Below, in pieces: positions 12,219 through 24,911 of a stretch of DNA of 64,000 nt (positions within the stretch are counted from its first letter, which is position 1; each line of letters starts with the position of its first letter). The stretch spans positions 778,852 through 842,851 of the forward strand of contig JAJEKV010000015.1 in assembly GCA_021234155.1 (NCBI GenBank), written 5' to 3'. The position numbers and the translations under genes are program-made. Below the pieces are notes generated by a model. That model saw only the letters and a program-made list of their open reading frames with translations. It was not told the origin of the DNA and searched no databases. This DNA comes from Isoetes taiwanensis (taxonomy: Eukaryota > Streptophyta > Lycopodiopsida > Isoetales > Isoetaceae).

Positions 12219-12800
12219 GATTTATGATTTTTGTTCATCTACTTAAAGCTTTTGCCCAAAAACGAAATAGTTTATTGATTAGGGTGCCCAAAATGAATTT
12301 AGATGCTACTTTCATGATTTCATGTTGCAAAAGAATGAGTTTTGGGCTGCCATTAAGGTTTCTTCTTTTCTTGAATAGGTTATATTGGATTTTTAGATGG
12401 CTTCATAGGCAAATCAATGGGCTCATGAACTAAGTAAGTTTCTGATTTTTTGTTCATCTAGTCAAAGCTCTTGCAAAAATATGAAGTAGCTTCTTGATTA
12501 GAGTGCCCAAAATGAATTTAGATGCTTCTTTGCATGAATTTATGTTGTAAAAGAATGGGTTTTGGGCTGCCACTAAGGTTTCTTCTTCTTGAATAGTGGA
12601 TTTGGGATAGCTTCATATGCAACAAAGGGCTCTTTAAAGAGGTAAATTTCTGATTTTTTGTGCATCTACCCAAAATGATAGCCCAAAAATGAAAGAGCTT
12701 CTTGGTTATGCTGCCAAAATGGATTTAGATACTATTTTGCGTGTATATTGTAAAAGAGCGGGTTTAGGGCTGCCACTAAAGTTTCTTCTTCTCATGAATA
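12219..12800 (+). repeat. Three degenerate tandem repeats (about 200 bp) in the hAT 5' region
   Basis: Three successive units begin near 12219, 12437 and 12645. Shared words are GATTTTTTGTTCATCTA, CCCAAAATGAATTTAGATGC and GGGCTGCCACTAAGGTTTCT. They lie between the terminal repeat and the transposase start. They could be an expanded leader or transposase-binding region; no protein is encoded. Confidence 0.8.
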
Positions 12801-13935
12801 GAAAGAAATGACGCATGCTTTGCTATAATGTTATTTATTTCTCACAAGCTTTGCTCATTTTTTGCAGGTTAAAAAAAAAACTTCTGTTTTAGGCTCATGC
12901 AATCCTTCTTTACTGCAGATTTGAAGAAGAGTTTGATGTCAATGATATAAAGCATTGAATTATATATTGCATTTGTTGTTTCTTGCAGGTCCTCCCATTA
13001 TTTTACATCTTGACTTTGAGTTGAGTACACATTGAAGTAAGTAAGCATCTTCTAAATTTTTTTTTGCCATAATCAATAATAAATGTTTTTCTTGCCTTGT
13101 TTTTATAGAGTGGAAGCATGCCTCCAGAAGAATCAGCTTTATGGGGAAAGTATTGCGTGAATTTGGAGAAACTTGGGGGAGGTTATAACAAATGGAATTG
13201 CAAATTTTGTGGTAAACAAGGCCATGGTACAAAAACGAGGTTGGTAGCACATCTAGCTAACATATCACTAATGGTTGTCCACTTGCTACACAAGAGGCAA
13301 GATAGGAAGCTGGAAGAGAAGGTGATAACTTGGCTAAAAATAGAGCATTATCATCATGCAAATCTAAAACTTCTTCATCTTCTACATCTATGCCGCCACC
13401 TCAATTTGATCATGCATTAGCTAATGATGTCCAATTTAGTAGTGATGACGCAACTATTATTAGTGATGCTCCTAACCCTCCCCCATCTTCTAGCACTGTT
13501 AGACCTTCTATTTTGGAGACCATGAAAAATAGGCATGTGCTGCTGATGCAAAAAAAACAGCATGCAAACATGTTACAAATGCGTTGCTTAGTGGAAGCAA
13601 ATTTGTCATTTAATTTGGCAAAAATGCCTTGTTTTACTAAGATGCTTGAAGCATTCTCTTAGGTTGGAGAAAAGCATAGTGATCTAACATATAAGCAAGC
13701 TAGAACAAGTGCTTTACGAAATGAGTATGTTGCTGTAAATTCTAAACTTGACAAGGTTCGTGCTCTTTGGCCCAAGTATGGTTGTACAATTTTAACCGAC
13801 GGATGGGTAGACACGTGCAAAAGAGCATTGGTGAACATCATGGTATCGTCTTGTTACGGCACATTATTTTTAAAATCAATTGATTGTAGCAAGGTAACCG
13901 TTGTAGCAGAAACTGGTATTTGGTTGGCTGAAAAA

Positions 13936-14261
13936 TGTCGAGATATATGATATCGAGATCACCATCTTGCCGCTAGACGTGATGTACCAGCACTTACAGC
14001 ACTTATAGCACTCAGCACATAAGTGCTGACTAAGCACCTATCAGAGTCTAGCAACGGCCCACCACTTGTCATAATTAGATACGGCATAATTAGGAGTGGT
14101 TGGTTGTTGGTTACGGGAGCAATTAATATTGCCTGCCCTTTGTATATCTTGTATTCTCACATACGTTGAACACAATTCCATTTTGCCTTTGTTTTGGGAG
14201 CTTGCGCTCTCGGATATTGGTGTGCATCCCCTTCTCTCCCTTTCTTGGTGCAACCTTGACA
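13936..14261 (+). repeat. Copia 5' LTR (326 bp)
   Basis: Starts TGTCGAGATATATGATATCG and ends CAACCTTGACA, with the canonical TG...CA termini. It differs from the 3' LTR by one base in the TTAGATACGG/TTAGCTACGG word and by an extra TTGTTGG. Confidence 0.97.
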
Positions 14262-14275
14262 TGGTATCAGAGCAC
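14262..14275 (+). promoter_or_regulatory. Copia primer-binding site (initiator Met tRNA)
   Basis: TGGTATCAGAGCAC directly abuts the 5' LTR. It is complementary to the 3' end of plant initiator methionine tRNA, the usual primer of plant Copia elements. Confidence 0.93.
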
Positions 14276-14311
14276 TAGGTGTGCTGAGATTGATTCAAGA
14301 TCAACACAGCA

Positions 14312-17300
14312 ATGGAGAAGGATGCTAGCTACAACCAGATTACCTTCCCTGGCGGTCGTGTGATTCAAATCTTCGATGGCACAGGTTTCCAGCAATGGAA
14401 GAGAAGAATGACTCTCATTCTTAAGGCTGAAGGAGTTTGGGGAATTGTTAGTGGCCAAGAACCAAAGACCGAGCTTGCATCGGATGGCAAGAATAAATCG
14501 TTTCTTGATACTTGGCAACGCCGGATGACAAGGCTATGGCTACGATTGGGCTTTCTCAAGCGAATCTCTTCTTGATGAGGTTCGAAGGAGAACAACCATG
14601 ATTTATGGAATGCTCTCATCCAAGAGCATGAAAAGAAGACCCAATACACAGATTGGGCATTTGTATGTGAAGTGGTGAATATCTTATTGGGAAGAGACCG
14701 AGAGTCTTGATAAATTCGCAGATCGCATGAAGAACACCTTTCGCGCAGATTGAAGCCTCTCGAGAAGAGAATAAGATCTCTCCTTCATTGCAATTATTCT
14801 TCTTTCTTAGATCCTTACCCAATTCTTTTCCATGCTTTGCGCAGCAATCTCATGCAAATTGCCGACATGGATCTCAATCGCAATCACTTCCGCCAAGGAG
14901 GAGATTATGATGAGGAAAGATGCTGGGATTATCAAAGACGAGCACAATGCTTTCTTTGCAGGTCATTCTGAGACTAAATCCTATGCAAAAGGTAATGAAA
15001 AAGCTAAGAAAAAGAAGAATAACAGTAGCAACAATGCCCTTCAAGGGTGCCGACAAAGAAAGGCACAAAGATCCAAGCAAAGAAGTTTGTGACTATTGCA
15101 AGAAAGGCAATCATACCGCAGCAGAGTGTAGGAAGAAGATGAAGGATCTTGAGCACAAACTGAAAGCTTTGGAGACAAACAAAGCTTCAGCCAATGTGGC
15201 CCAAATTGTTGAAGAAGTAAGCGTAGCCAATGTGGTTCCTTGCAGCCCGGATTATGCTTATCTTTGTAAACAAGTGGCAGCCCCTCGCTCTATCAAATTC
15301 ATCATGGATTCTGGTGCTACAGCTCATATTAGTTGGCACAAAGATTGGTTTGAAAGTTTCAGACCTACCTCTTCCAATCACATTGTTCAAATCGGCGACA
15401 ATAGTGAGCATCAAATCTGCGGAATGGGTGACATTCAAGTACCCACAAGTCTTGGTAATTTCACTCTAAAAGGGGTAATGTAACTTTGCGTAAAGATCTG
15501 ATTTCTGTGGCACGTCTTACTGATATGGGCACAAGAGTTATCTTTGATAGTGACGACTGCATTGTTCGCAGCAAAGTTACAGGAAAGAGCCTTGCTCGTG
15601 CTATTCGTATGGGTAATCTCTACCATTTGGGCCAAGAATATGCTGACCAAGTTGTTCTTGTAGCTGCTGGTAATGGTACCTGTGATCTGTGGCATAAGAG
15701 GCTTGTACACATCAGTCTTAAAGCAATCAATCAGTTGCCTCAACTTGTAGACGGTTTTGATCTTCATCAAAGACCCTACTCTTGCAAGTTGTGAGGCTTG
15801 TGCATTGGGCAAACAAAGACCGCCAGATCCTTTACTCTCATTGGCTCTCGTGCCATCGCTCTTCTTGAATTAGTACACACGGATCTTTGTGGTCCAACTC
15901 ATGTTCCTTCTCTCTCGGTGCTTATTATTTTCTCGATATTCATTGATGATTTGAGCAGAAAACATGGGTCTATTTCTTGAAGCGTAAATCGATGCATTTG
16001 CCCATTTCCAAGAATGGAAAGCGCTTGTTGAGAATCAAGTAGCCCATCGATTAAGAAGCTTAGATCCGATAATGGTGGAGGATTTACCACCAAGCATTCA
16101 ATCATTTTTGTGTTGATCATGGTATTGAGCGCCAACTTACCGAGCCTCATACTCCACAACATAATGGCGTTTCTTGAGCGGAAGAATCGCAAAGATTGTT
16201 GACATGGCACGCTGTTTGCTCGCTCAATCCTCAAAGACCCATTCAATTTTGGGCTGAAGCAACAGTATTCAGTTTACCTTCTCAATAGATTGCCCAATCG
16301 TTGTTGGAAAAATCGACTCTCGAAGAAGCTTTCACCGCATAAAGCCAAATTTGTCTCGCTTATGCGTGTCTTTGGATGTGTTTTGCCTTTTATGCTTATT
16401 CCCAAAGCTAATCGCAAGAAACTTGAGCATACCAGCAAGAAAATGATCTTTGTGGGTTTCTCCGACCGACTGCAAGCATGGTTATAGGCTGATTGATCCC
16501 GATACCAAGAAGCTTTGTGTTAGTCGCGATGTTATTTTTCATGAAGATGTTTCGCATTTCAGCAAGGTTCAAAAACTCCTAATGTGGAATTTATTGATAT
16601 CTCTCGCATGGATAACGGATGATGACGCCATAGCTTCCAAATCCATCGGACTCGGTTTAGATATTCCAAAGACATGCGCCGCCTCCAAAGACTGCAAAGG
16701 CTTTACAAAGACCCCCGCTTTCCTCGATCACGGCAGATCTTGACACATCCGATCCGTGAGGAGATCTTGACCCATCCGATCCAGAGATGATTTTGATCAT
16801 CCCGATCAAGGAGGAGTTGAAGAAGAACTTGGTCGAGGTAAAAGGAAACGTTTTCCTCCTCAAAGGTTTGCTTTCTATGCTGAAATTATGCCCAAAGATT
16901 ATGGAGTTTTGTGGTGTCGCTATTATCGCGGAACCCACCACTATCGTGAAGCTATTTCATGTGTCACGCCGCACCTCATTGGCAGCCGGTGCAATGGACC
17001 ACGAAATGGATTCTATTGTTCAAAATGGCACTTGGGATTTGGTTCCTCTTCCTCATGATAGGAAGGTTGTTGGTAACAAATGGGTCTATAAATGCAAGCT
17101 CCATCCCGATGGCACCATCGCCAGCTACAAAGCTACCGGTTGCCTGAGGGGTTTCAGCCAAAAATATGGCATTGATTACTTGGAAACATTTTCTCCAAAG
17201 GGTAAAAATGATGAGCATTCGCATTCTTCTTGCATTTGTCGCTCATCATAATCTTGAGGTTCATCAAACGGATGTCAAGACAAAGATTTCTTAATGGCAA

Positions 17301-18531
17301 ACTTGATGAAGAAATATATATGAAGCAACCTCGTGGTTATGTCAAAGCTGGTGCCGAGCATTTAGTATGCAAATTGACGAAGGCACTTTATGGGTTAAAG
17401 CAAGCATCACGTGCTTGGTACAAGACCATAGATTCTTTCTTCAAAGACCAAGGATTCCACCCTATTGATGCTGATTCTAATGTCTACATCCGTCGTCAAG
17501 GCAAGTTCTTACTCATCATTTCTTTGTATGTGGATGATTCCTTGCTCATAGGCAATAATAATGAGCACATTGCTGAATTCAAGACAAAGCTTGCTGCTAA
17601 GTTTCCAATGGTAGACTTGGGTGAAGCTCGCTATTGTTTGGGTTTGCAAATTGCAAGAGACCGGAAAAATGGGATTCTTCATATCTCTCAAAAGAAGTAC
17701 ATTGAAGAAATGCTTGAGCGCTTTGGCATGGCTGATTGCAATCCATCTAAAGTTCCTATGACTCCGTGTACTCTTCTCACTAAGAAAGATTGTCCACAAT
17801 CTGATCTTTGACGCCTTTCTATGGCAAAAGTTCCATTTCGCAATTGATTAGCAGCCTCATGTATTGCATGGTTTGCACCAGACCTGATATTGCATTTGCT
17901 GTTATAGCTCTAAGCCAATTTTCAGCAGATCCAAGTCATAAGCATTGGGAAATGGCCAAGCACATTCTCCACTACTTAAAGGGTACTGCTGATTATGGCC
18001 TTACTTATCGCAGCAATAGTGATGCTTTTTCATTGCTGACATATAGTGATTCCTCACTTAGCGATGTGATAGACAACTCCAGGTCCACATCCGGCATTTG
18101 TTTTCTGCTTGCCAATGCTGCCGTTGCTTGGATCAGCAAGAAACAAGGGCATGTATCTCTTTCATCCAATGCTTTAGGAGTATGTTGCAAAGATCTACAA
18201 AGAGTCCGTGAGATCATTAGTTTCGGGGACTTTCTTTATGGGCATTGGGCAACGCACTCCTGGACCAGCAAGGATGCTCATGGATAACAAAGGTGGCATT
18301 GGTTGGTGCTCCGCTGAAGTTCGACATCCAAAATCTAAGCATGTTCCCAAGCATTATCATTTTGTAAGGGACCTTGTGGCTGATAAGCAGGTTCAGATTG
18401 AGCATGTTCCTACACGGGACAATACCGCAGATCTCTTGACCAAGCCTTTGGCTCGTGAGCTCTTTGAGCGACATCGACTTGGTATTGGTCTTGATAGATT
18501 CCAGATCTCATCTCCAGGAGGAGGAGGTTGA
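14312..18531 (+). pseudogene. Copia gag-pol, multiple frameshifts
   Basis: Gag starts at 14312 (MEKDASYNQITFPGGRVIQI). Then come a CCHC knuckle (CDYCKKGNHTAAEC, near 15090-15130), the protease motif FIMDSGATAH (near 15300), the GAG-pre-integrase WHKRLVHISLKAI (15690), an integrase start (HTDLCG, 15870), and RT blocks GTWDLVPLP (17030) and LYVDDSLLIG (17525). RNase H follows, including KHVPKHYHFVRDLVADKQVQ (18338-18400). The reading frame changes at least eight times, so no functional polyprotein can be made. The RT segment 17230-17811 is the longest intact piece. Confidence 0.92.
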
Positions 18532-18550
18532 GCATGGAGATGGTGACCTC

Positions 18551-18564
18551 TCATCAAGAAGGAG
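18551..18564 (+). promoter_or_regulatory. Copia polypurine tract
   Basis: The purine-rich word AAGAAGGAG directly precedes the 3' LTR start at 18565, the expected place for plus-strand priming. A second purine-rich tract (GGAGGAGGAGG) lies about 35-50 bp upstream. Confidence 0.7.
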
Positions 18565-18883
18565 TGTCGAGATATATGATATCGAGATCACCATCTTGCC
18601 GCTAGACGTGATGTACCAGCACTTACAGCACTTATAGCACTCAGCACATAAGTGCTGACTAAGCACCTATCAGAGTCTAGCAACGGCCCACCACTTGTCA
18701 TAATTAGCTACGGCATAATTAGGAGTGGTTGGTTACGGGAGCAATTAATATTGCCTGCCCTTTGTATATCTTGTATTCTCACATACGTTGAACACAATTC
18801 CATTTTGCCTTTGTTTTGGGAGCTTGCGCTCTCGGATATTGGTGTGCATCCCCTTCTCTCCCTTTCTTGGTGCAACCTTGACA
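18565..18883 (+). repeat. Copia 3' LTR (319 bp)
   Basis: Same TG...CA ends as the 5' LTR; 7 bp shorter owing to loss of one TTGTTGG. It is followed at once by the AAAAA target duplication and the resumed hAT frame. Confidence 0.97.
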
Positions 18884-20986
18884 AAAAATTATCTGAAACT
18901 ATCAACGACATTGGTAAAGAACATGTGATCCAAGTTGTTTCAGATAATGCTTCTAATTGTGTCCTCATGGGCAAAATACTTGAAGATGAGTTTTCTAACA
19001 TTGTGTGGACACCATGTGCTTCGCATAGCTTGGATCTTCTACTTGAAGATATTTCTAAACTTCCATGGATTGAACCTGCTAAGAAGAGGGCAGCATTAAT
19101 ATCAAGGTTTTTTTATGAAGAAAAGAAATGCTCGAAAGATTTTTTGAAGCATTAGTGATCTTGTTATATTAAGGCCTAGTAGTACCAGATTTGGTGTCAT
19201 GTTTATTGTGATAGAAAGGCTTGTAAAGGTATGGAATGCACTCGAACAAACTGTTGTCTCCACTCAATGGAGAGATTGGAGTGGTTGTAAGAAAACAGAT
19301 GCACAAAATGTGAAACAATATGTGCTTGATAGATCAACTTTTGAGTCATTTGGATTAGTTTTAACAATCATGAGACCTTTATATTGTGTCTTAAGACTCA
19401 GCGATAAAGAGGGATCTACAATTGGCCTTTTGTACGAGTTCATGCAAAGAAGCGAATCAGTTTTGAAGAAAAGACAATTGGAAGATGCAAATAATGACCA
19501 AAAGTAAGTATTTTAATCTTATATATTTCTTATTTCTGAGATCTAATTTCTGATTTCTGATTTTCGTTGCGTATGAGTTTATGCCTTATATTTTTTTCAG
19601 TTTATAATTAAGGTAGACAATTCTTATCTTTCTTTTATCATTTTTTAGGTACAAAGATGTTTTAAAATGCATGAAAGAAAGATGGAAATGGTTTAGCCAC
19701 CCAATTCACTATGTGGCGTATCTCTTGCATCCACTATGGAGAGGAAGTGACTCTCATGTTGATGAGAAGGCAATGGAGGGATGGCTTACCTACATCGGAA
19801 AAGTATATTCACTTTGTTCAACCAATTTGATGCATATCGCAATGGAGTTGGTTTATTCTCTCATCCACTTGCTATCAATCGTGAAGCTCAACTTAAACCT
19901 GTTTCTTGGTGGGAGCATTTTGGTGGAAAAACACCGGAGCTTCAAGCTCTTGCTGTGCATATTCTATCACAAGTTAGTCTACTTTTTATTTCATAATATT
20001 ACTATATAATGACATAATAACATTTGTCTCATTTTATTGATTTAGGATTGTTCATTTGGAGCAGCAGAAAGGAATTGGAGTGCTCATGCTCTTGCCCACA
20101 CAAAGAGAAGGAACAAATTAAGTCCTGCGCAATTAGAGCGTCTAGTATTTGTTCGAGAGAATTTGAGGTTGATGGATAAATTTGAAAGTGGCACTTTTGC
20201 TCCAATGCAGGTATATCTCAATCTGAAATTTCAATTCTTTTATTGAATACTAATATATTATACTAATTCCTCTTCATTCAGGTCTCTCCTGATGAGGTTG
20301 ATGTGGAAAAGAACCCCGAACTCCCACACTTTGATGATTTTGCTAATAGGCAGATGTATCAAGAGTATTTTAACGAGATCATGGCTTCTAGACGCGCTAC
20401 TAGACAAACTAATAGGGTAAGAACTGCTACTGAAACATCAAGTAGAGGAGGTAGGGCAAGAAAACGATCTCGAATTAGCCGCAATCAAGCAAGTGGAGTA
20501 TCTCAACCAGTGGTGAGAAGAGTGACGAGGTCCTTTACTAGTTCTACTGTTGTTACACCAGCAAGTACAGAGGTTCTTGTGACATCGGAAAATGAAGAGG
20601 AGGATATTGATAGCAATGATGAATTTGTGGCTACAAATTATGAAGAGGATGAGGAATCAGAATCTTCATTGGTTGATTCAAGTGATACTGAGTTAAGTGG
20701 GGATGAGGATGATGATTGCAATGCTAAATGAAGACATGAATTTATGTTACAAAACTTATAACTTCATAATTTAAGTTTACTTTATGACTTTCTGTTCTGA
20801 TAATTTGACCTTCTAAGCATTTTGTCAGCTGAATGTCTGAGTAATTTAGAACCCTTCACACACACAAAAAAAAAAAAAAGGAGAAAAACAAAGTTTTTGT
20901 AAAATACGTTTGTATTGATACATACTTGTAAAAAACGTATGCATACGTATTTTTTACATACATACAAAACGTTTGGGACAACATTG

Positions 20987-20994
20987 CATCGCAA
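20987..20994. repeat. Right target-site duplication of the hAT element
   Basis: Exact copy of CATCGCAA at 11838-11845, directly after the right hAT terminus ACAACATTG. Confidence 0.95.
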
Positions 20995-22961
20995 GAAGGC
21001 TTCCCTCCGCAGTGGACCACAAGTAGAGTTGTGCCCATATACAAGGCAGGGGACCCTCAATGCCCGGCCAGCTATCGTACTATTATGGTCAGCTCTCTCC
21101 TTGCAAAACTGTTGGCTGGCATCCTTGAGCAGCGGCTGACAATATGGACAAAGGAGGCAGATGTGCGAGCTCTCACACAGGCAGGTTTTCGGCCCAGATA
21201 TTCCACCATTGATCATATCTTCACTCTGCGCACATTGATTGAGGATAGCAGGAATCACCGACAAAACATGTATTGTTGTTTCGTGGATTTCGCAAAAGCT
21301 TTTGACACAGTGCCCGGGGACAGGTTATGGGACAGATTGCGGCAGCTAGGGACCTCCCTTGACTTGCAGAATGTAGTATATAGGCTATACAAGCTATGCT
21401 CAAGCTGTATCACATCGTCAAGACAGCCGGTAATCAGTAGTATTGGAGTGCGGCAAGGTTGCCCCCTCTTCCCTACACTCTTTGGCCTATACATTGACCA
21501 GCTGGAAGATTGGCTCTCTGAGCATGGAGATGCGGGCGCCCATCTCATGCATCACACAATCCGGCAACTCATATATGCTGATGATGTCAACCTCCTGGCC
21601 TATACTCCAGAGGATATGCAACGTCAGCTGGATGCTCTTGACACTTTTTGCCGATTCACTGGCATGCGAGTTAACTTGGCCAAAACGAGGGTGCTGCTAG
21701 TTCCATCATCCCGTCAGCCAAGGCTTCCCTCATTCATTTACCAGGGACAAGATGCAGAGGTGGCTCCGACCTACAAGTACTTGGGGATCGAGTTATCTAC
21801 TACCACCCATTGGGATGCTGCCATCAGGTTGCGGGTCACGACGGGTTGGAAAGCACTATATGCCATGCAGAACAACAGCCACAAGACAGAGTTTGTATGC
21901 CTGGGGCCACCAGCCACACTTGTTTCGGGCCTTGGTCGAGCCGGTCCTTTTGTATGGGGCAGAAGTGTGGGGCCCGGTGATATCCCTCAACACCTGGAAT
22001 GACCTCGAGCAGGTGCAGAAAGCCTTCTTGGCACGAGCCCTTGGGGTAAAGTCCACAGTTCCATACCAGATCCTACTCCAAGAAACAGGTTTTCTACCCC
22101 TTCAATGGGCTGCATTGAAGCGCCATATCATTTACTTCCAGAAGGTAGTCGCTATGGGTGATACACGTTTGCCCAACCTTGCTTTGGCCATGGCGATGGG
22201 TCTCCAATGCCTGAAAGCCTGCTGGAAGAACAAGCAAGCTCAGTGGTTCTCACGCTGGGGTGTACAGGCAAACAGATGCGTACATGTAAGGACAAAGAAA
22301 GATCGCAAGGCACTTAAGCTGTAACTAGATGCTACTTTCCTCCGCAAGCTCTGGGATGCAGATGCTCTGACGCACGTTAAGTTGTCACACTATCAGCAGC
22401 AAGTCAATCCTAGGCTCACTAGAGGCCCACACCAGTACTTGTACACCCAGTTGCCCATGAAGAAGCTCAGACTTATAGCTTCTATTCGCACGGGTGCACA
22501 TCGCCTCCGCATTGAGACAGGACGTTGGGCTTGGGAAGCACGAGGGCAAATGCTTTGCCAGTGTTGCCACCAGGGGGCCATTGAGGATGAATGTCATGCC
22601 CTCTAGATCTGCCCAGCGTTTGCCTATATCCGAGAGCGGTATGTTCGATTACTAGTGTCTGGCCAACCGTTGCATGAGTTATTGAATACGGCGTCAGTGG
22701 GTTTGTTGGGGTCATACCTCCAGGAGGTTATGGATGCACGGACTCAGTTGTGTCCTCCGGGATGGTATTGAACTGTTCTATACAATTGTACAGCGTGCCA
22801 GCATACTAAACATTGCCAACGTTTTTCCCTCGAAAACCCTTCGGGGCGGGGGTTTTTTAATCTTGTCAGTAATACGCTTGCTGCTCTCTCTTTGTCTGGG
22901 TCCCACAGGCCAATCGGTCTTCGTGGACGCTAAAGAATCTATTCTATTCTATTCTATTCTT
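20995..22961 (+). mobile_element. LINE family A, 3' part: reverse transcriptase, C-terminus, 3' UTR, pentamer tail
   Basis: RT continues with VVPIYKAGDPQCPASYRTI, QAGFRPRYSTIDHI, FVDFAKAFDTVP, GVRQGCPLFPTLFGLYIDQL and the catalytic LIYADDVNLLAYT. A frameshift near 21880 moves the frame to ALVEPVLLYGAEVWGPVISL. Stops occur at about 22322 and 22606. The C-terminal CCHC-like motif (CQCCHQGAIEDECHAL, then ICP) is typical of this LINE type. The frame ends at 22771 and is followed by a UTR with a strong hairpin and a tail of ATTCT repeats (22940-22961) instead of poly(A). It is a dead copy. Confidence 0.92.
22829..22862 (+). other. Conserved 3' UTR hairpin of LINE family A (copy 1)
   Basis: The word CTCGAAAACCC, a short loop, then GGGCGGGGGTTTTTTAATC forms a strong stem. 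The same hairpin recurs at 29955-29990 in another family A copy and at 33501-33565 in a different repeat. It probably folds in the RNA and may be what the LINE reverse transcriptase recognises; that role is inference. Confidence 0.7.
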
Positions 22962-24911
22962 TACTTTAGTTATTGCTGAACCTCAAATTTTGCATCATTG
23001 GCATCTTTCTTTGGATGCCATATAGTAACAAGGTGCTGTGCACGAGGGGTTGCCCTCTGGTGGCCTGAGAATGTTTTTTTATGGTTTCTGTAGAAAGTGG
23101 GTTTGTTCAAGTTTCATTACTCCATGGGTTGCTTGTTTTGTATTGTAGAACTTAGTAGAAATGAGCAAAACTCTACAATTATACATCCATATATACTCGA
23201 AGATTCTAGTAAATGTTAAAATTTAAAAATGCTTTCTTCTTCTTTATAAGGGGGGGTTGCCCATTGGCTGCGCACTAAAGCGCAAAACTAAAATTGCCAC
23301 CATGTAAGCATCAGAATGGCTATGCATGTGATATGCCAACATGCCCAATGAGATTGCCAATATAAAAATCTTAGTCGCTTGCCAATTTCGCAGTGCCACC
23401 TCAAGTTATAAGGTGTCAAAGTGGCGGGGATAGTGGTGCCACCAGGGCTGAGGTAGCAGCCCCTTAAGATTCCAGGGTGCCCATTGAAGGCTGCCATGAT
23501 AGGCCATGAAGAAACTTGAAGGACAAACAATTTTTTTTCTGAATAAAGTACTTAGAACAATAACTAATCAATATGGCAAAATGTAAACAGAATTCTCATT
23601 GATTCATTACTAAAAGCAACAATAAATATATACTAGGCCTTAGAAACTTGAAGGACCTTAGTTATCAAGTACATTTATTCATCATTTATTGCACCATATG
23701 AGTTGAAAAATCCCTTAACATCATGTCTCGAGATATGTTCATGCTCACAGATTTTGTTACCTGCTCATTCAAACTTTAATGACAGATTTAACTGCATGTC
23801 TTGTCTTCTGCAAACGGCTATTCTTTCTTACCAGTATGTGATCAAAAGTGAACTACTAAGCCTTTGAGGAAAACAGTAGATCTTGTCCTTGTTGTACAAA
23901 ATAGTCATGCATCTAAAATCATTGCATTTTTGGAGGTGTCGAACAAGATACCTGCAGTGAACCAATTGTAAGTTAGCCTCAAAAGGGTAAATACAAAGCC
24001 ACTAGTAAGTAAGTAGTTGTTCAAATATAGCTCTTCTTCCGTCACCAAAAATACACGTATTCTACTTCTTCCTTAGATATTAACGTTGTAGATCATGTTT
24101 CCATAATTCCATAGTAGCATATTAACTTTCTTTTGCATTTTAAAAAAATTCAAATTATCCTTCACCATGTTGCTAAGCATGCCAAAACTCATATGATCTG
24201 GAAATTTGTATTCAGATCCTTAGCACCTGATTACAAGTTCCACTAAAGCAACACAAATATATACTAGGCTACGTATATTCTTACTGCAGCCTTATTTTTA
24301 GAGTATAGCCAGATCTACCAAATCTACTAAAAGTCATGCACAATAAATACTTAGACCCTTGATGCACCCGAATCCTAAATCTTTTTATTTCTGCATTATT
24401 TCCTAGATGCAAACATAATCATGTCAGTTACAATGCTATTTAAGAACAAATATTTCCTAGTCCTTAAAGAATTGCAGAAAAACCTGATTAGGTTGGACTT
24501 GAAACATTTCTAATATGCTCATATCATAAAGAAGGCCTTGAATGAGGGGTAAACTTATAGCTATTTCTGGCAATGCGCTTATTTCACTTAGAGAATTCAT
24601 AATGCGTCACTAAGGCATAATTTGATTGATCCACACAACAATCTTCTCAGACTGCTTGAAATACTTGTGCTTGATGAATAACCTTAGTAACATGTATGCT
24701 TGCAGGTAGTACGTCGCATGAATGAGAGATTGAAATACAGATCCAAGTTTTAAACCTCTTGAAGAAGTTGCCAGTATTGTGCATTCACAATCTTTGATAA
24801 ATCTCCATCATTAGCAAAGGACTTTATCTAATGTTGTAGATGAGAACGAGAATAGAAAATCTAGAATCTCAATGATACACTATACATATTCCTGCAGGCC
24901 ACGACTCCATC
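22962..24911. other. AT-rich intergenic DNA, no gene recognised
   Basis: No domain-bearing frame, RNA gene or transposon terminus was found. An 80-codon minus-strand frame at 23530-23288 has no recognisable similarity. Confidence 0.5.

Larger units (their letters stand above)
13936..18883 (+). mobile_element. Ty1/Copia LTR retrotransposon inserted in the hAT transposase
   Basis: Complete structure of 4948 bp: 5' LTR 13936-14261, primer-binding site from 14262, gag-pol remnants, purine-rich tract, 3' LTR 18565-18883. Target duplication AAAAA lies at 13931-13935 and 18884-18888. Domain order protease, integrase, RT, RNase H defines Copia. The hAT reading frame is exactly restored if the element and one AAAAA are removed. 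The LTRs are nearly identical (one substitution and one 7-bp indel), indicating recent insertion, yet the internal ORF is broken in many places. Confidence 0.96.
13118..20731 (+). pseudogene. hAT transposase (BED finger, DUF659, hAT dimerisation), interrupted
   Basis: Pieces in order: a BED-type zinc finger start (WNCKFCGKQGHGTKTRLVAHL, 13190-13260); a frameshift near 13260; an in-frame TAG at 13660-13662; then DUF659-type sequence (YGCTILTDGWVDTCKRALVN) up to the Copia insertion at 13935. It resumes at 18889 with VVSDNASNCVLMGKILEDEF and WTPCASHSLDLLLEDI. Later exons hold the dimerisation region (AERNWSAHALAHTKRRNKLS, near 20060) and a basic-then-acidic tail ending at 20731. Introns separate the last exons. 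One further frame break lies near 19140-19170. Family known; domain limits approximate. Confidence 0.88.
11846..20986 (+). mobile_element. hAT DNA transposon carrying a nested Copia element
   Basis: The termini read CAGTGTTGT (left) and CAATGTTGT (right, reversed), with matching 8-bp target duplications CATCGCAA on both sides. Subterminal DNA at both ends is rich in ACGTATTT-like words, probable transposase-binding repeats. The internal region encodes a degenerate BED-finger/DUF659/dimerisation-domain transposase. Without the 4948-bp Copia insert and its duplication the element is about 4.2 kb. It sits inside a LINE coding region. Frameshifts and an in-frame stop suggest it is no longer autonomous. 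Confidence 0.95.

Noticed and set aside
22829-22862. Rho-independent terminator (stem followed by T run)
   Set aside because: The shape fits, but it lies in a plant LINE 3' UTR and recurs with the LINE; bacterial termination is irrelevant here.
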